A stretch of 32,672 bases of DNA from Phoronis australis (GCA_002633005.1 NMRA01000028.1:1583505-1616176), one strand, 5' to 3'; shown: positions 21,530 to 30,741, counted from the stretch's first letter. The notes: generated from the letters alone by a model not told the origin. Program-made: numbers and translations.

Positions 21530-23028
21530 CTGTTATGCAAAATTGGTTAAATACACGACACTTGTCATTGTTAACTATCTTTATTCCATTCCACTTGTAT
21601 CCTCGGAACAAAATTTGACATTCAACGGAACATAAAAGTAACTGAACAAGAGACATGATTAAAAGACACAGGATATTTCTAAATTGTGCAAAACACGTCA
21701 ATTCGATACGAAGAGCACGATGTGTTGCGATTAAAAGTATTGGAGTCCCTTTTGATTGCATTCGAGAATCGTATTTTGAATGAGCAGCAAACAAGGGCCC
21801 ACCACACGTTACACCTGTTTGCGTGACTTTCCTGATCCCCCCTCCATTTGTCATTCTTTACTGTATTTTACACCAGCCGTGTCCCACTGTGTATGCTATT
21901 AGCTTTTACTCTGTGGTGGTATTACTGCTGTGCATGAACTTGGAATCCTGCTTAATCGCAAAATCGCGTATACGTGAACTTGGAATTGAATATTCATTTG
22001 TACAATCAGGTGATTTTTTGTTCAGTGTAAAGAATTTTTTAATTACTGGTCTCATGATCACCCATTTTCTCCTTTAGCCTAACTTATGTCAAAAGGGCCT
22101 TTCATACTAACGTCGACACGTTGATGGTTTGGGGAGTTGTGGTCAGTATGAACGCTTAACTCCAGTCCTGGATTGCAGTTAACAGCTCCAGTTAACAGGT
22201 CTATTTAATAGCGCAGTGTCGATGCTGCGGTGCAGTATGAACGCTTAACTTCGGTCCAATTGAAGTTGTCGCCAGGTGCCACTGTTATCATCAACAGTTA
22301 CAGGGTAGTGTCATCACTAATAGCTGCTTATATTTTTCTCTAATAATAACCAATCGATATAAAAATAAGTTTAATGTTACTTAGCACATGTAAATGTTTC
22401 CAAATTGAAACATTGAACAAAAATCTCAACGTGCAACGCTACCTTGCGATAACTTATATGACGACAGCAGCACCAACCGCTTACTTCGATGTTCATCAGC
22501 TACCGAAGCCAGTATGAATGGTCCAGTTAACTGCGCTGTTTACACCGATGCTCTGCTCAGACCGGAGTTAAGTCAATATGAAAGGGCCTAAAGAATCAGA
22601 AGAATATGCGTATGGTTAAAGCAATTATCGTTTGGTGAATAAGATCGCCAATAGTTGGAAAAATATTTGTTGAAATTTACGTTATTTTATTAGCATGTAA
22701 CTTGATTTAGTGCAGTGCAAATTTTTATCCACGTGAGGGAGATTATTTGAATGAACTTTTCAAGTTTAATGTTGTATTCCAAGTTCACGCTTACACGGTC
22801 TTGAGATTTGGCAATATTCCAAATTCACGTATAGCATTACTACATCATTTTATTTCCACTTGAGTGTGAAACGAATATGTTTCGAAATATCATGTTTTTT
22901 AATCATGGCTCATGGTCAGTTGGTTTACCAATGTTCTGCTGAATGTCAAACTTGGTTCCGAGGATACGCACGAAATGGAATGAAGATAATTAACAACAAC
23001 AAGTGTCATGTATTTAACCAATTTTGAA
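21530..23028. mobile_element. fold-back element with MITE in the loop
   Basis: The left arm (21530-22000) and right arm (about 22740-23028) are inverted copies. Read in reverse complement, the left arm gives GAATGTCAAATTTTGTTCCG, AGGATACAAGTGGAATGGAA and GTATTTAACCAATTTTG, against GAATGTCAAACTTGGTTCCG, AGGATACGCACGAAATGGAA and GTATTTAACCAATTTTG on the right. The inner parts share repeated TTCCAAGTTCACG words (22779-22791, with a variant at 22818). The right arm is shorter, with deletions of about 200 bases. The spacer holds a separate MITE (22094-22589). No protein is coded. It lies within intron 2 of the cadherin gene. Confidence 0.65.
22094..22589. mobile_element. MITE with AGGSCCTTTCATA ends
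   Basis: The left end reads AGGGCCTTTCATACT and the right end, in reverse complement, AGGCCCTTTCATATT. The right end continues GACTTAACTCCGGTC. Close relatives of this subterminal word (CAGTATGAACGCTTAACT) recur inside at 22144-22161 and 22233-22250, so the end motif has been repeated internally. The 496-bp interior has no frame. Flanking bases share only AAA, so the target duplication is unresolved. Confidence 0.7.
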
Positions 23029-23359
23029 TAGCCTTTTGGAAAACATGTAAAAAGCATCTAAAAGTTTCAATTGATTACAGTTAGCCATTATTGAGATACA
23101 ATGTTCCGAAGTTAGCCAACTTTAGCAATTTTCCTAGGGTTTTTACACAACCTTAAAGAACTTTGGGCCCCCTCATATTTTAGTTAAAGTAGTGATATAT
23201 CATATCCAATCAATTACAGGACTATTACTTTGTTGCTTAATTATAGACACATATGTTTGACATCATTTTATTTCAGTTTAATTAGACTTTGTCCCATTAG
23301 TGATAATTGTTGATGTTTTTTACCAGTCTTGTTTTTATATTGGTCTTTTCTGTTCATAG

Positions 23360-23541
23360 GAACTATTTTGATGAACTTGATAACTGAAGACGGAGATGGT
23401 GATAAGTTAACATACACTCTTCTCCCTGTGGCTGGTAGTGGTGTCCCCATACCACTTGATTACTATTTGAGAGTAAATTTCAGTGGACCCGCTGGAGCGG
23501 AGACTGCTGTTGTCAATGTGAACAATATGATTGACCGGGAG
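23360..23541 (+). CDS. cadherin-related protein, exon 3 (EC1 core)
   Basis: Bounded by TTCATAG (AG at 23358-23359) and GAG|GTGAGT (GT at 23542), entering in phase 1 and leaving in phase 0; 182 bases, residues 41-101. The reading GTILMNLITEDGDGDKLTY continues from QENVPVG in the previous exon, as in EC repeats where V-G-T is followed by two beta strands and an acidic A-x-D-x-D-x-D-like loop. It ends NVNNMIDRE, the conserved D-R-E calcium-binding motif (usually L-D-R-E or L-D-Y-E). An N-F-S glycosylation sequon occurs at residue 80. The opening with E-N/D-x-P-V-G and D-G-D-x-L-T-Y reminds me of first repeats of CDHR2- and CDH23-like proteins, but one domain is too little to name an orthologue. 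Confidence 0.93.
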
Positions 23542-24150
23542 GTGAGTAGTGTCAGTTGGCTTAGTTGTCTGTTGTTTATCTCAGCGCAGGGACAGAAAGT
23601 AATTATATCACATCCCAAGCAACTGGAGACAAGCAGAGAGCCTAGTCGTGAATAGCGGACACTGATTTCATTTCTTCGAATGCTGAGTGCGTTTGTCAGA
23701 AGCGATGATATCTAATTATAATGATGCTAACTGGATTTCGTTTCTGGTATATGATACTTGTTTCTGTGTTGTCTGTTTCAAAATTATGAAACCTTTGTAC
23801 CGTTGTGATTTGTAGATTATTTTGGTCCAGTGTCCCACTCCAGCCTCTATGCTGGCTGTGGTTGTGACCTCAAACTATTTGCGTGCCATCTAAGTTCCAT
23901 TTTCTACTATTGAGCATTGACGTGTATGTGGATGACATGACTCCTGAACTGTTTGCTTGTTCCACTGTATACTGCCATACCCATGTCCGATGCATGAACC
24001 TATGCCATTAGGCTCTTTTGGAAATGCAAAAACAGACTAATGTCTGCCCGATTGGTATTACTGTATCCTCTGTACATGCAACTTTTCATAATACTCAGAC
24101 GAACTCAGTTTTGAGACCATTACGGCTTGCGGATGGTGTAGAACAATACA
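23542..24150. other. start of intron 3, nothing supported
   Basis: The frame of exon 3 runs on past the donor to a stop at 23653-23655, which is read-through of intron sequence. Nothing else is recognised. Confidence 0.5.
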
Positions 24151-24320
24151 ACTGCAGAGGCCAGGTCCACTGATGACGTCACACAAAATTTTGAATGTTT
24201 TAATTTTTGCTTTTATTTCTTTGTTTAAAGTACATAAATTGGAGAAAAAATACTTAAAATATCATACCAAAATTGTTGGTAACCAAATTCAAGCATTTAT
24301 GACCATGATGTGAAGGTATA

Positions 24321-26010
24321 AGAGACGCAATTTAAGCATTTCGACTAATTCCACTATTCTCACTAGATAACGTACATGACGTCATCAACAGGCGTACAAG
24401 TTAAGAGACATAGAACACGCCTTTCAACCAATTAAGCTATTACCACTAATCGCTGCACCATCCGTGAGGTGGTACATGACATCTTCAACAGGCTTACAAA
24501 TTTAGAGATACCAAACACGCATTTCAACTATCCCCAGTAATTGTTGCGCCTTCTGCAGGCAAGCAGATAACATGCATGACACCAGCAAAAGGCTCACAAT
24601 TTTATAGAGTCACCAAATAAATGGGTGAAAAAGAGCATGAGTGCCGGTCCTCCAAATCGGACCAACTCACCACAAAACAGGACCTACGGGAATCAAATAG
24701 GACTGCTGCACCAGAAAATGGGACTGACGCACCTAAAAACATGACCGCCCCACCAAAACACGGGACCGCGGAGATTGAACATGACCGCCGAGGATTGAAA
24801 CTTGACCGCAAAGGCAACCAGGTTAAGTTTTATGAACAGTCAATTGACAGTGTAGGCCTATATAGATCATATAATGGGGCTATATACATGCAGGTCTTAT
24901 GCTGATTAATCCACTGAATTCTTTTGTGCGCTACAGGACACTTCGCTTTTATTAACGACGCTCTTCCTTGAGTAAATTACATTATTTAACGGTGCTGGGG
25001 AAAATTAGCGTTCTGCCGTTATTCTGCTGCTAAAATTAAGATGCGTCCTTTTCGGTCAGCTTTCTTGGCCTGTTTCTTTTTCCCTGATTCTTCAATCAGC
25101 TGTTCTTCTCTTCCATGAGGTTGCCTACACGGCATAACGAATTATCGGAACTGGTTTCATTTCGTTACAAGTTTTTAGTATTTTAATACCAGTGATCTGC
25201 AGCTGCGAAGCTCTCACCATCTTCCAAAACATGTTGCAAAATTTTCGGAAATGGCGCATGCGCATGTCACGAGCGCGACAGATTTTTCTTTCTTTCAAAA
25301 GGCAAAGAATTATGCAAGAAAATGACAGTTGTTAAATTGTTTTTCAATCAAACGGATGCAACGGGCAAGGTGAGTGTCGCTTGATTCACAGAGTTTGCGT
25401 GCCCGCCGGTCTTTAGTTCTACATGTTGATATGAATTTTATGAGGAGGTTATGAGCAGAACCACCCAGGCTGTGTGAAATTTCGGGGTCTGAGGGGACTT
25501 AACATGCGGGCTACCAATCTGTATTTTGACAATAGTCTTTATACAGCTAGCTGGCGGATTATGTCACAACCTGCAGTATCGTTGAAGCTACATTTTGTCC
25601 GGCAGTCATGTTCAGTCTCCGGCGGTCCTGTTTTGTAGAGGTACAGTCATGTTTTTAGGTGTGTTGGTCCCATTTTCTGGTACGGTGGTCCCATTTGTTC
25701 CCCGTAGGCCCTGCTTTGTGGTGAGTCAGTCTGATTTGGAAGACAGGCAGTCATGTTTTGGGTCCGGCGGTCATGTTGTTTTCTCACCCATGAAATACGC
25801 ATTTTAACTAATTCAACTATTCTCACTTGTCATTACGCCACCTGCGGGCAGGCTGATAACAAACATGATGTCATCAACTAGCTCACACCTTGGGAGACAC
25901 AGAACATGCATTTCAACTAATTCAGCTATTCCCACTAATTGCTGCGCCACCTGGGGGAAGGCAGATATGGTACATGATGCCAGCAACAGACTCACAAAAC
26001 ATGCATTTAT
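24321..26010. repeat. degenerate ~105-bp tandem array split by a transposon
   Basis: Five diverged units share the order CGCATTTCAACTAATTC, then CTATTCCCACTAATTGCTGC, GCCACCTGCGGGCAGGC, ACATGATGTCATCAACAG and GACACAGAAC. Three lie left of the insertion (starting about 24326, 24417, 24512) and two right (25798, 25906). The 1.17-kb element at 24620-25792 sits between the end of unit 3 and the start of unit 4. The last unit runs into a block near 26021-26050 that also occurs at 9789-9822, so the array is part of a dispersed family. Confidence 0.75.
24615..25797. mobile_element. long-TIR transposon with 5-bp target duplication
   Basis: The element (24620-25792, 1,173 bp) starts ATGGGTGA-AAAA and ends with the inverse, TTTTCTCACCCAT. 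The inverted arms extend about 190-210 bp on each side (to about 24810 and from about 25583) and are built of short repeats of the type ACATGACCGC, CGGGACC and CACCAAAA on the left and their complements on the right. AAATA flanks both sides (24615-24619 and 25793-25797). Removing the element and one AAATA restores a normal unit junction of the surrounding array (compare GATACCAAACACGCATTTC at about 24512). No transposase is legible in the 770-bp middle, so it is non-autonomous. Frames in the arms (24621-24905, 25595-25807) are repeat artefacts. Confidence 0.85.
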
Positions 26011-26050
26011 TTTGTAGAATGATACATCTCCTGGAAAATTTTCCTCTTTT

Positions 26051-26645
26051 TTCATGCTGCAACATGCATAATTTTATGTTTTTGATTGCTGCGACGCAAC
26101 TTTAGATTAACTTTTGAAATATTTTCCACTTTCGCCTTGTTCTTTCCATTGCGCTTTACTACTCAGAAAATGATGTCTCAATAAGCAAGCAAAATATGCA
26201 GCTTTTTTATCAAAACAAGTGGCGAAAAAGCCATTTGTGCAAGATCAGCATAAAAACGAAAATGATCCCAGTGTCAGAAAATTAGAGGTGACTTAGCGCA
26301 TATCTAGGCGTAGACCAAGCCCACAGAGATTCAGGAATGTCTGTGTCACCTGTAGGCGCTCTTAGAAATTGCTAATTAACTGGAGATTTTCCAGTTACAA
26401 CTTTTGACCTTATGTAACTTCCTTTAGAGAAGTGGCAAGTGTTTTAGCCCAAGTGGTGGAAATTCATAGATTACCCCACTATGGTAACGTCAGACTTTCC
26501 GTCCTTATTGGTGTTCATTTTCACCGATAGTGTTGACTGGGGCTTGAGGTTGTAAAAAATTTTTTGTCACATTTTGTATTATACAAACTGTTTAACCAGC
26601 AACTAACTATTGTGAGTTCATTGACATCAGCTTGTATAATTACAG
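26051..26645. other. end of intron 3
   Basis: No repeat or gene identified. It ends in the acceptor TTGTATAATTACAG (AG at 26644-26645) of the short fourth coding exon. Confidence 0.5.
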
Positions 26646-26699
26646 GTCTATAGCAGAATTATCTTCAAAATAATGCTGAATGATAGGCAATCTGGTGGG
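26646..26699 (+). CDS. cadherin-related protein, 54-base exon 4 (EC1 F strand)
   Basis: Eighteen codons, VYSRIIFKIMLNDRQSGG, lie between ATTACAG and GGG|GTGAGT (GT at 26700), phase 0 on both sides. The flanking exons 3 and 5 are also phase 0 here but would leave EC1 about 18 residues short: after D-R-E a cadherin repeat needs the strand pattern x5-F-x-V-x-V-x-A-x-D before the final strand. This exon supplies exactly that: Y, F-K-I, L, and an N-D turn (residues 102-119). With it EC1 is about 120 residues from PP to DENDN, a normal length. No start codon opens it and it is too short to stand out, so it was found by splice signals, frame and domain logic. An intron so placed could permit skipping without a frameshift. 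Confidence 0.88.
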
Positions 26700-26870
26700 G
26701 TGAGTACCAACTGTGAATTAATGTAGGAGTAAAACCATAAATCACGCCATGTTTGAAGGAATCATTGTGGACAGAAATTTAGGGTTACTAATTCAGTATA
26801 GCCAAAATACCAATTTTTTCCCCATCACAAATGGTCAATCCAGCTATTCTGATGCTGAAGTCCACTTGCA

Positions 26871-27097
26871 CTCGGCTATCATGACAGAGAATTGCTGCTT
26901 GCTCTCCGCTGTCATGGCGGGAATTCCTAATTTTGCTTGGCTGTCGTGATGGGGGAATTCCTGGGTGCACTCAGCCGTCATGACTGGGAATTCCTGGTTA
27001 TGCTCAGCTGTCATGACAGAATTCCTGCTTGCCCTTGGCCATCATGATGGGATAATTCTTGGTTGCATTCAGCCATCACAATGGAAGCAATTCCAGG
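26871..27097. repeat. 33-bp minisatellite
   Basis: About seven imperfect units of 32-34 bases share CAGCTGTCATGACxGGGAATTC then CTGGTTGCxCT. Many units hold the palindrome GTCATGAC. It lies just downstream of the short cadherin exon, in intron 4; the last unit is diverged. Frames that cross it (26749-26949) are not genes. Confidence 0.85.
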
Positions 27098-27285
27098 CTT
27101 TTTTGTCAGATTATTTTTGGCGTGTACTGAATGGCGAGTAAGCTTTGATGATTTTGTCATGGAATGATTATTATTCAAAGGTTACTGATACAGTCGTCAT
27201 TTTTCTCTGCTGTGAAGTGGGTTTATTCTTGTTTGAAGTTGGCATTTTTTTCAAAGCTCATTTTCCACAGTCTTCTTTATGCAAC

Positions 27286-27690
27286 CACATACACATGTGT
27301 TTGTGCATAATGCGATCATCTCTGTTTAGGCGTATGAACACCCATCTAGTGGCAGTTCTGTTTTTTGGGTCTACGGCTGTATGATCTTTGTGAAGTTTTG
27401 GCAGATGTGTACCTATCGACTACCAGTGTGTCTCCTTGCGGGAGTTTTAGTTTTTTAGGTTTGCCATCATCTATGCATTTTTGTGAAATTTGGCATATAG
27501 GTTTCTATTAAGGAAATAATGATAGTCTTCCATTTTCGTATGGATTCAGTGTCTTTTGTGCATTTTTTTGCTTCCTCTAGTGCCCATTGTTATAGCACAA
27601 CTATCATTGATTTTTCAAACGAGTCGGGTTAGTATGGAGTACCTTAATGTTTTTTGTTGCATCCACCACTATATCTCCTAAACCCATTGT
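27286..27690 (+). mobile_element. three-module repeat element, decayed remnant
   Basis: CACATACACATGTGTTTGTG and CATAATGCGATCATCTCTG resemble the hairpin and following bases of the 5' end of the copies at 18096 and 30902. It continues with CATCTAGTGGCAGTTCTG (module C type, about 27344), TGTCTCCTTGCGGGAGTTTT (module A type, about 27429), CCTCTAGTGCCCATTGTT (module B type, about 27574) and TATATCTCCTAAACCC (27670-27685). It is more diverged than the other two copies and hence older, but in the same orientation. Confidence 0.65.
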
Positions 27691-27817
27691 CATTTTTGGA
27701 CAGGTTCTACATAATCTTCTCGGCCTAATAACCATTTTCATGGTACTAATAGTTTACTATAAAATGCCACAATATTAGCCTCGAATGGCCAATACAACCG
27801 TGTAATAACCCATTTAA

Positions 27818-27837
27818 TTATCTCACTAGTGAGATAA
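27818..27837. repeat. perfect 20-bp palindrome
   Basis: TTATCTCACTAGTGAGATAA is its own reverse complement. It lies 11 bases from the tRNA-like piece and may be part of the same SINE-like repeat. As RNA it would form a 10-bp stem with no loop, so a DNA-level role or a fused pair of repeat ends is more likely. Confidence 0.9.
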
Positions 27838-27848
27838 CATTTTGGCGG

Positions 27849-27921
27849 GAACCGAGGCCAGTTTCGAACTCAGTCCTCAAGAGTTTCGAGTCGTCGACTT
27901 TACCACTACGCCACTCAGCGG
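27849..27921 (-). mobile_element. tRNA-derived SINE head or tRNA pseudogene
   Basis: On the minus strand, TGGCGTAGTGG (27913-27903) fits the RNA polymerase III A box and GAGTTCGAAAC (27871-27861) resembles the B box, with 31 bases between them as in tRNA genes. The flanks CCGCTGAG and GGCCTCGG do not form a good acceptor stem and the anticodon arm is poor, so a working tRNA is unlikely. A tRNA-derived SINE promoter is the best reading; the body and tail of such a SINE, if present, run toward lower coordinates and include the palindrome at 27818. Confidence 0.55.
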
Positions 27922-28467
27922 CTGACGTCATCGAACGTGAAAATAGAATACTTAAATGAGCACGCTCAACAATCCCATGTTCAACAAAGGGCATTGTACT
28001 GACATTTATACGCTATGAAAAATAAGACACATAATTTCCATAAAAACGATATTTTAAGTCAGTGAAAATTTTCTCTCATGTTCTGTCACTTGTAAATCAC
28101 CGATCTCCAATTTGAATGCGGATATCTTGTCGTCAGGATCCTTTGGCTTGAGCATTATACTCAGTTACCAGTGGTAACCTACTTTAGCAGACAATATTTT
28201 CCCGGTCAATGCTTGGCGTGATAAAATGTGTAGTAAGCTATACTAGTTGCTAAACCTTAATTTATAGATTCACTCTATTTCTATTTTGTTTAAATTTTCA
28301 ATTGATTTTGAGTAAAAGCATTATTTGACAAAAATAGCTCAGCTTTTCTTAAAAGGTTACGACCTTCGACCTCGGGCCTCTGACATAGAAAGTAGTTACA
28401 AAGCCGAGGCGAGTCGAAACAGGTAGATCGATTCATTGCAATGTTTCACGTTTAGTATGTGGTATAA

Positions 28468-28631
28468 ATAGATTATTACATGTTCTCAGTCGTTATCCCC
28501 CTTTTCTGGAGCCCTCATGGATTTTGGAGAATTATTGCCCTCTGGGCTGACACCTCTCTGGCGATAATTCTTCAAAATCCACTCGGGCTCTAGAATACGG
28601 GGGATAACGACTTTGCCATGTAATAATCTAT
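28468..28631. mobile_element. 164-bp fold-back MITE
   Basis: The ends are perfect 15-base inverted repeats: ATAGATTATTACATG at 28468 and CATGTAATAATCTAT ending at 28631. The complementarity continues inward with mismatches: GTCGTTATCCCCC with GGGGGATAACGAC, GGAGCCC with GGGCTC, and GGATTTTGGAGAATTATTGCC with GGCGATAATTCTTCAAAATCC. The whole element folds into one long hairpin with a loop near 28542-28560. No coding capacity. A target duplication is not obvious. Confidence 0.85.
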
Positions 28632-28857
28632 ATGCATCATTACTAATAAAGATCCTAAAAGTTTGCAGTGTGGTGGTGAGCGCATTTAATGTTTTGCGTG
28701 GCTAAGGCGCGGAGCTTGAGACTTAGTATTCATAACTGCGCGTCACACAAAGTTGTTGCTAGGATATATCCAAACAGAAGCTGCAAATTTCGTTCATGTT
28801 TTGTACTTATGTGTAGGTGGGACATCACCAAGCGCCAGTCAAGTTTAGTGATCGTGA
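28632..28857. other. intron 4 stretch between two elements
   Basis: A 72-codon frame (28689-28907) runs over the border into the inverted element; it has no domain and is taken as chance. Nothing else is visible. Confidence 0.5.
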
Positions 28858-30074
28858 CTCGCCGACTGATGCGTCGCTGCCTCGCGATCGCCGATAAGCC
28901 AACTTGAATTTTTGAGTAAAAATATAGTTTTGACTCAACAAATTACCTGAAGTCCTTAAGTTTTCAAATATATTTAGTGTCCCCAAGATTTTTAAGCTCC
29001 TGTGGAGTCGGGATTAACTGCATATTAAGTCCAAATCTGCGCTAGATCGTACTTTGCAACACACCTTTGTTGTCACATGATGTTTGTTGTGAAGTTCGTC
29101 TGCTTATTGTGTGAGAGAGCGATCACGTGCGTGTCATCAGATTTCATTTGCCAGAGTAAGCGCGATGCAGCAATCTAGGTGTGCATTGTAACTAAGGAAA
29201 TTAACACAAGCAGTAAAGCAGAACGTTTTTTAGCACTTGTTGATCTCATCTGCGATAAACGCTCGAGAATTGTCTTGATAAAGACAATGTCAGTGAGTCA
29301 CCCGATGCGTGACAGTCTAACAGCTATTTGTCCGGAGATTCAGTGGGTGTAAGGGTGCGGAAGTGTTCGCTATCAGTGGGTCATTTTGCCTTAAAAATAC
29401 CAATTATGACTACTTTAATAATTCCCCCTTAAAAATAACGCTAATGTTTTTTACTGTACTAGAAACTTTCGGAAATAAGTGCCAGTATTTATTTCTTGCC
29501 AATGCTATGCTACTCGTTTCATGAACAGATAGTTCCCGAAGACTAATCGTCGATGACAGATTTTTTAATGTAGCTTACACTTCCTAGCCACATGCTTTTA
29601 ACTGAACAGAGGTTAAGTTTTTATTAGTCTTCGATTCGTGGTTTTCACGTGCCCAAAGAGGTTTGTATACCTGTTGTTGGATAATATCTGTACAGGAAAG
29701 ATAAAATACAATCCCTTTGACAAGTATGCTGCGTATGTTCTGAAAGGCCAGACCATGATGGGACACGTCCCTCAGAAGACCAACAAACTTGCGTTCTTTT
29801 TGAAGCACGGCAGAAGCTTGAAGTGTATAGTCATGGCTAAATACCGAAATAGCGGCGAGACTTGTGGTCTACAAATTCCGCACACAATAATTTTTTCAAA
29901 CTGTTGGTTCTTATTGATAAATGGAAGATGTTACTGTAGAATTTTAGAACTGTAGGTAAGGCATTTTTTCCCATGAGCACGGCGTTCATGGACTGGGCGC
30001 TTATTTTAGCAAAGTCTGAAAACGCGTGGGGGGCTCTTTTAGGAGCATGCGTGCTTTTTAGGGCAAATATGGTA
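28858..30074 (+). mobile_element. TIR element carrying HIRAN-like frame, copy B
   Basis: An inverted homologue of 14565-15780. Its right end, in reverse complement, is TACCATATTTGCCCTAAAAA followed by GCAC, matching the right end of copy A (TACCGTATTCGCCC). Homology stops at about 28858, where copy A continues for another 240 bp to its own end, so this copy is truncated or rearranged at its left. It sits in intron 4; copy A is in intron 1. Confidence 0.7.
29638..29955 (+). pseudogene. HIRAN-like frame, copy B (best preserved)
   Basis: Open for 105 codons, with NPFDKYAAYVLKGQTMMGHV then PQKTNKLAFFLKHGRSLKC, IVMAKYR and CGLQIPHTIIF. These follow the order of HIRAN-type domains: D-x-Y-A, G-H-V-P, the H-G-G position (here HGR) and the closing x-x-I-P. 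The N-terminal strand KEVCIPVVG is read in a neighbouring frame at about 29650-29680, followed by a stop, so one indel separates it from the rest. Compared with copy A the GHVPR Arg is Gln and the second Gly of HGG is Arg. No splice or start signal suggests host use. It most likely was part of the transposon's own protein. Confidence 0.5.
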
Positions 30075-30558
30075 CTCTAAATTTCCGTATAGCAACTTAT
30101 ATGTCTTATCCATTAAATTTCTCATGAGCATACAGACAGATATGTCTCCTTTTCTTAATACATAAGTAAGTGCCAATTGTCATTTGTCACATATTGCATA
30201 TTCAATCACCTTTATCACATCTTGGCTACTTTATCAGTCTGCAATAAAAATAATCCTTTTATTAAACACAACAATTGAGAGAATATAGATGTCTGTATCT
30301 CATGTTCTACATGTACCAAATATTCACAAAACAATTGTGAATGACCCCCTTGCTTTTGTGTATTTTTGATACTTGTTTTTGAAAGTTTCCCATTGGGGAG
30401 TCTTTACTGGTGGATGTAGGGGGAGTCTTTCTGAATACCCCATTTTTAGTTTACGGCTAAGTCAGCTTAGCTTAATAGACATTTAATTGAAGTCAATGAA
30501 TGCTTCAATAAGTTTGTTCAATGATATTCATCCCTTTATTTTTGTCTTTACTTTTTAG
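30075..30558. other. end of intron 4
   Basis: No repeat or gene recognised. It ends in the acceptor TTGTCTTTACTTTTTAG (AG at 30557-30558). Confidence 0.5.
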
Positions 30559-30741
30559 ACGGTGGTAAGTCCGCAGATTACTGTGGTGATTCTGGATGAA
30601 AATGACAATGCACCATTATTCATGAATCTTCCTTATAAAGTGAGCATCAAAGAAAATACCCCACCTGATACTCTCATATTCACCGATGTAGTTGCGACGG
30701 ATCGAGACTTGAATCCGCAATTAACTTTTAGCTTAGGACAG
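30559..30741 (+). CDS. cadherin-related protein, exon 5 (EC1 end, EC2 start)
   Basis: Sixty-one codons between a strong acceptor and CAG|GTAAGT (GT at 30742), phase 0 at both ends, residues 120-180. TVVSPQITVVIL is the last strand of EC1, followed by the linker DENDNAP (residues 132-138), the most diagnostic cadherin motif (D-x-N-D-N-x-P, calcium-binding between repeats). EC2 then begins YKVSIKENTPPDTLI, with the K-E-N Glu ligand (residue 151) and VVATDRDLNPQLTFSLGQ, whose D-R-D (167-169) is the D-x-D calcium motif. All ligands expected at the EC1-EC2 joint are present, so this joint should bind calcium normally. The gene continues right of the window; no further exon is seen in the remaining 1.9 kb. 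Confidence 0.95.

Noticed and set aside
23542-23655. Extension of the cadherin exon 3 frame to its stop
   Set aside because: A strong donor GAG|GTGAGT ends the exon and the protein continues properly only from 26646.
24621-24905. 94-codon frame starting at an ATG
   Set aside because: It translates the subrepeated arm of the long-TIR element; the opposite arm gives similar artefacts on either strand.
24321-26010. Regularly repeated units suggesting a CRISPR array
   Set aside because: Units are ~105 bp, diverged and without unique spacers; eukaryotic context.
27849-27921. Functional tRNA gene
   Set aside because: A and B boxes are present, but acceptor and anticodon stems do not pair well.
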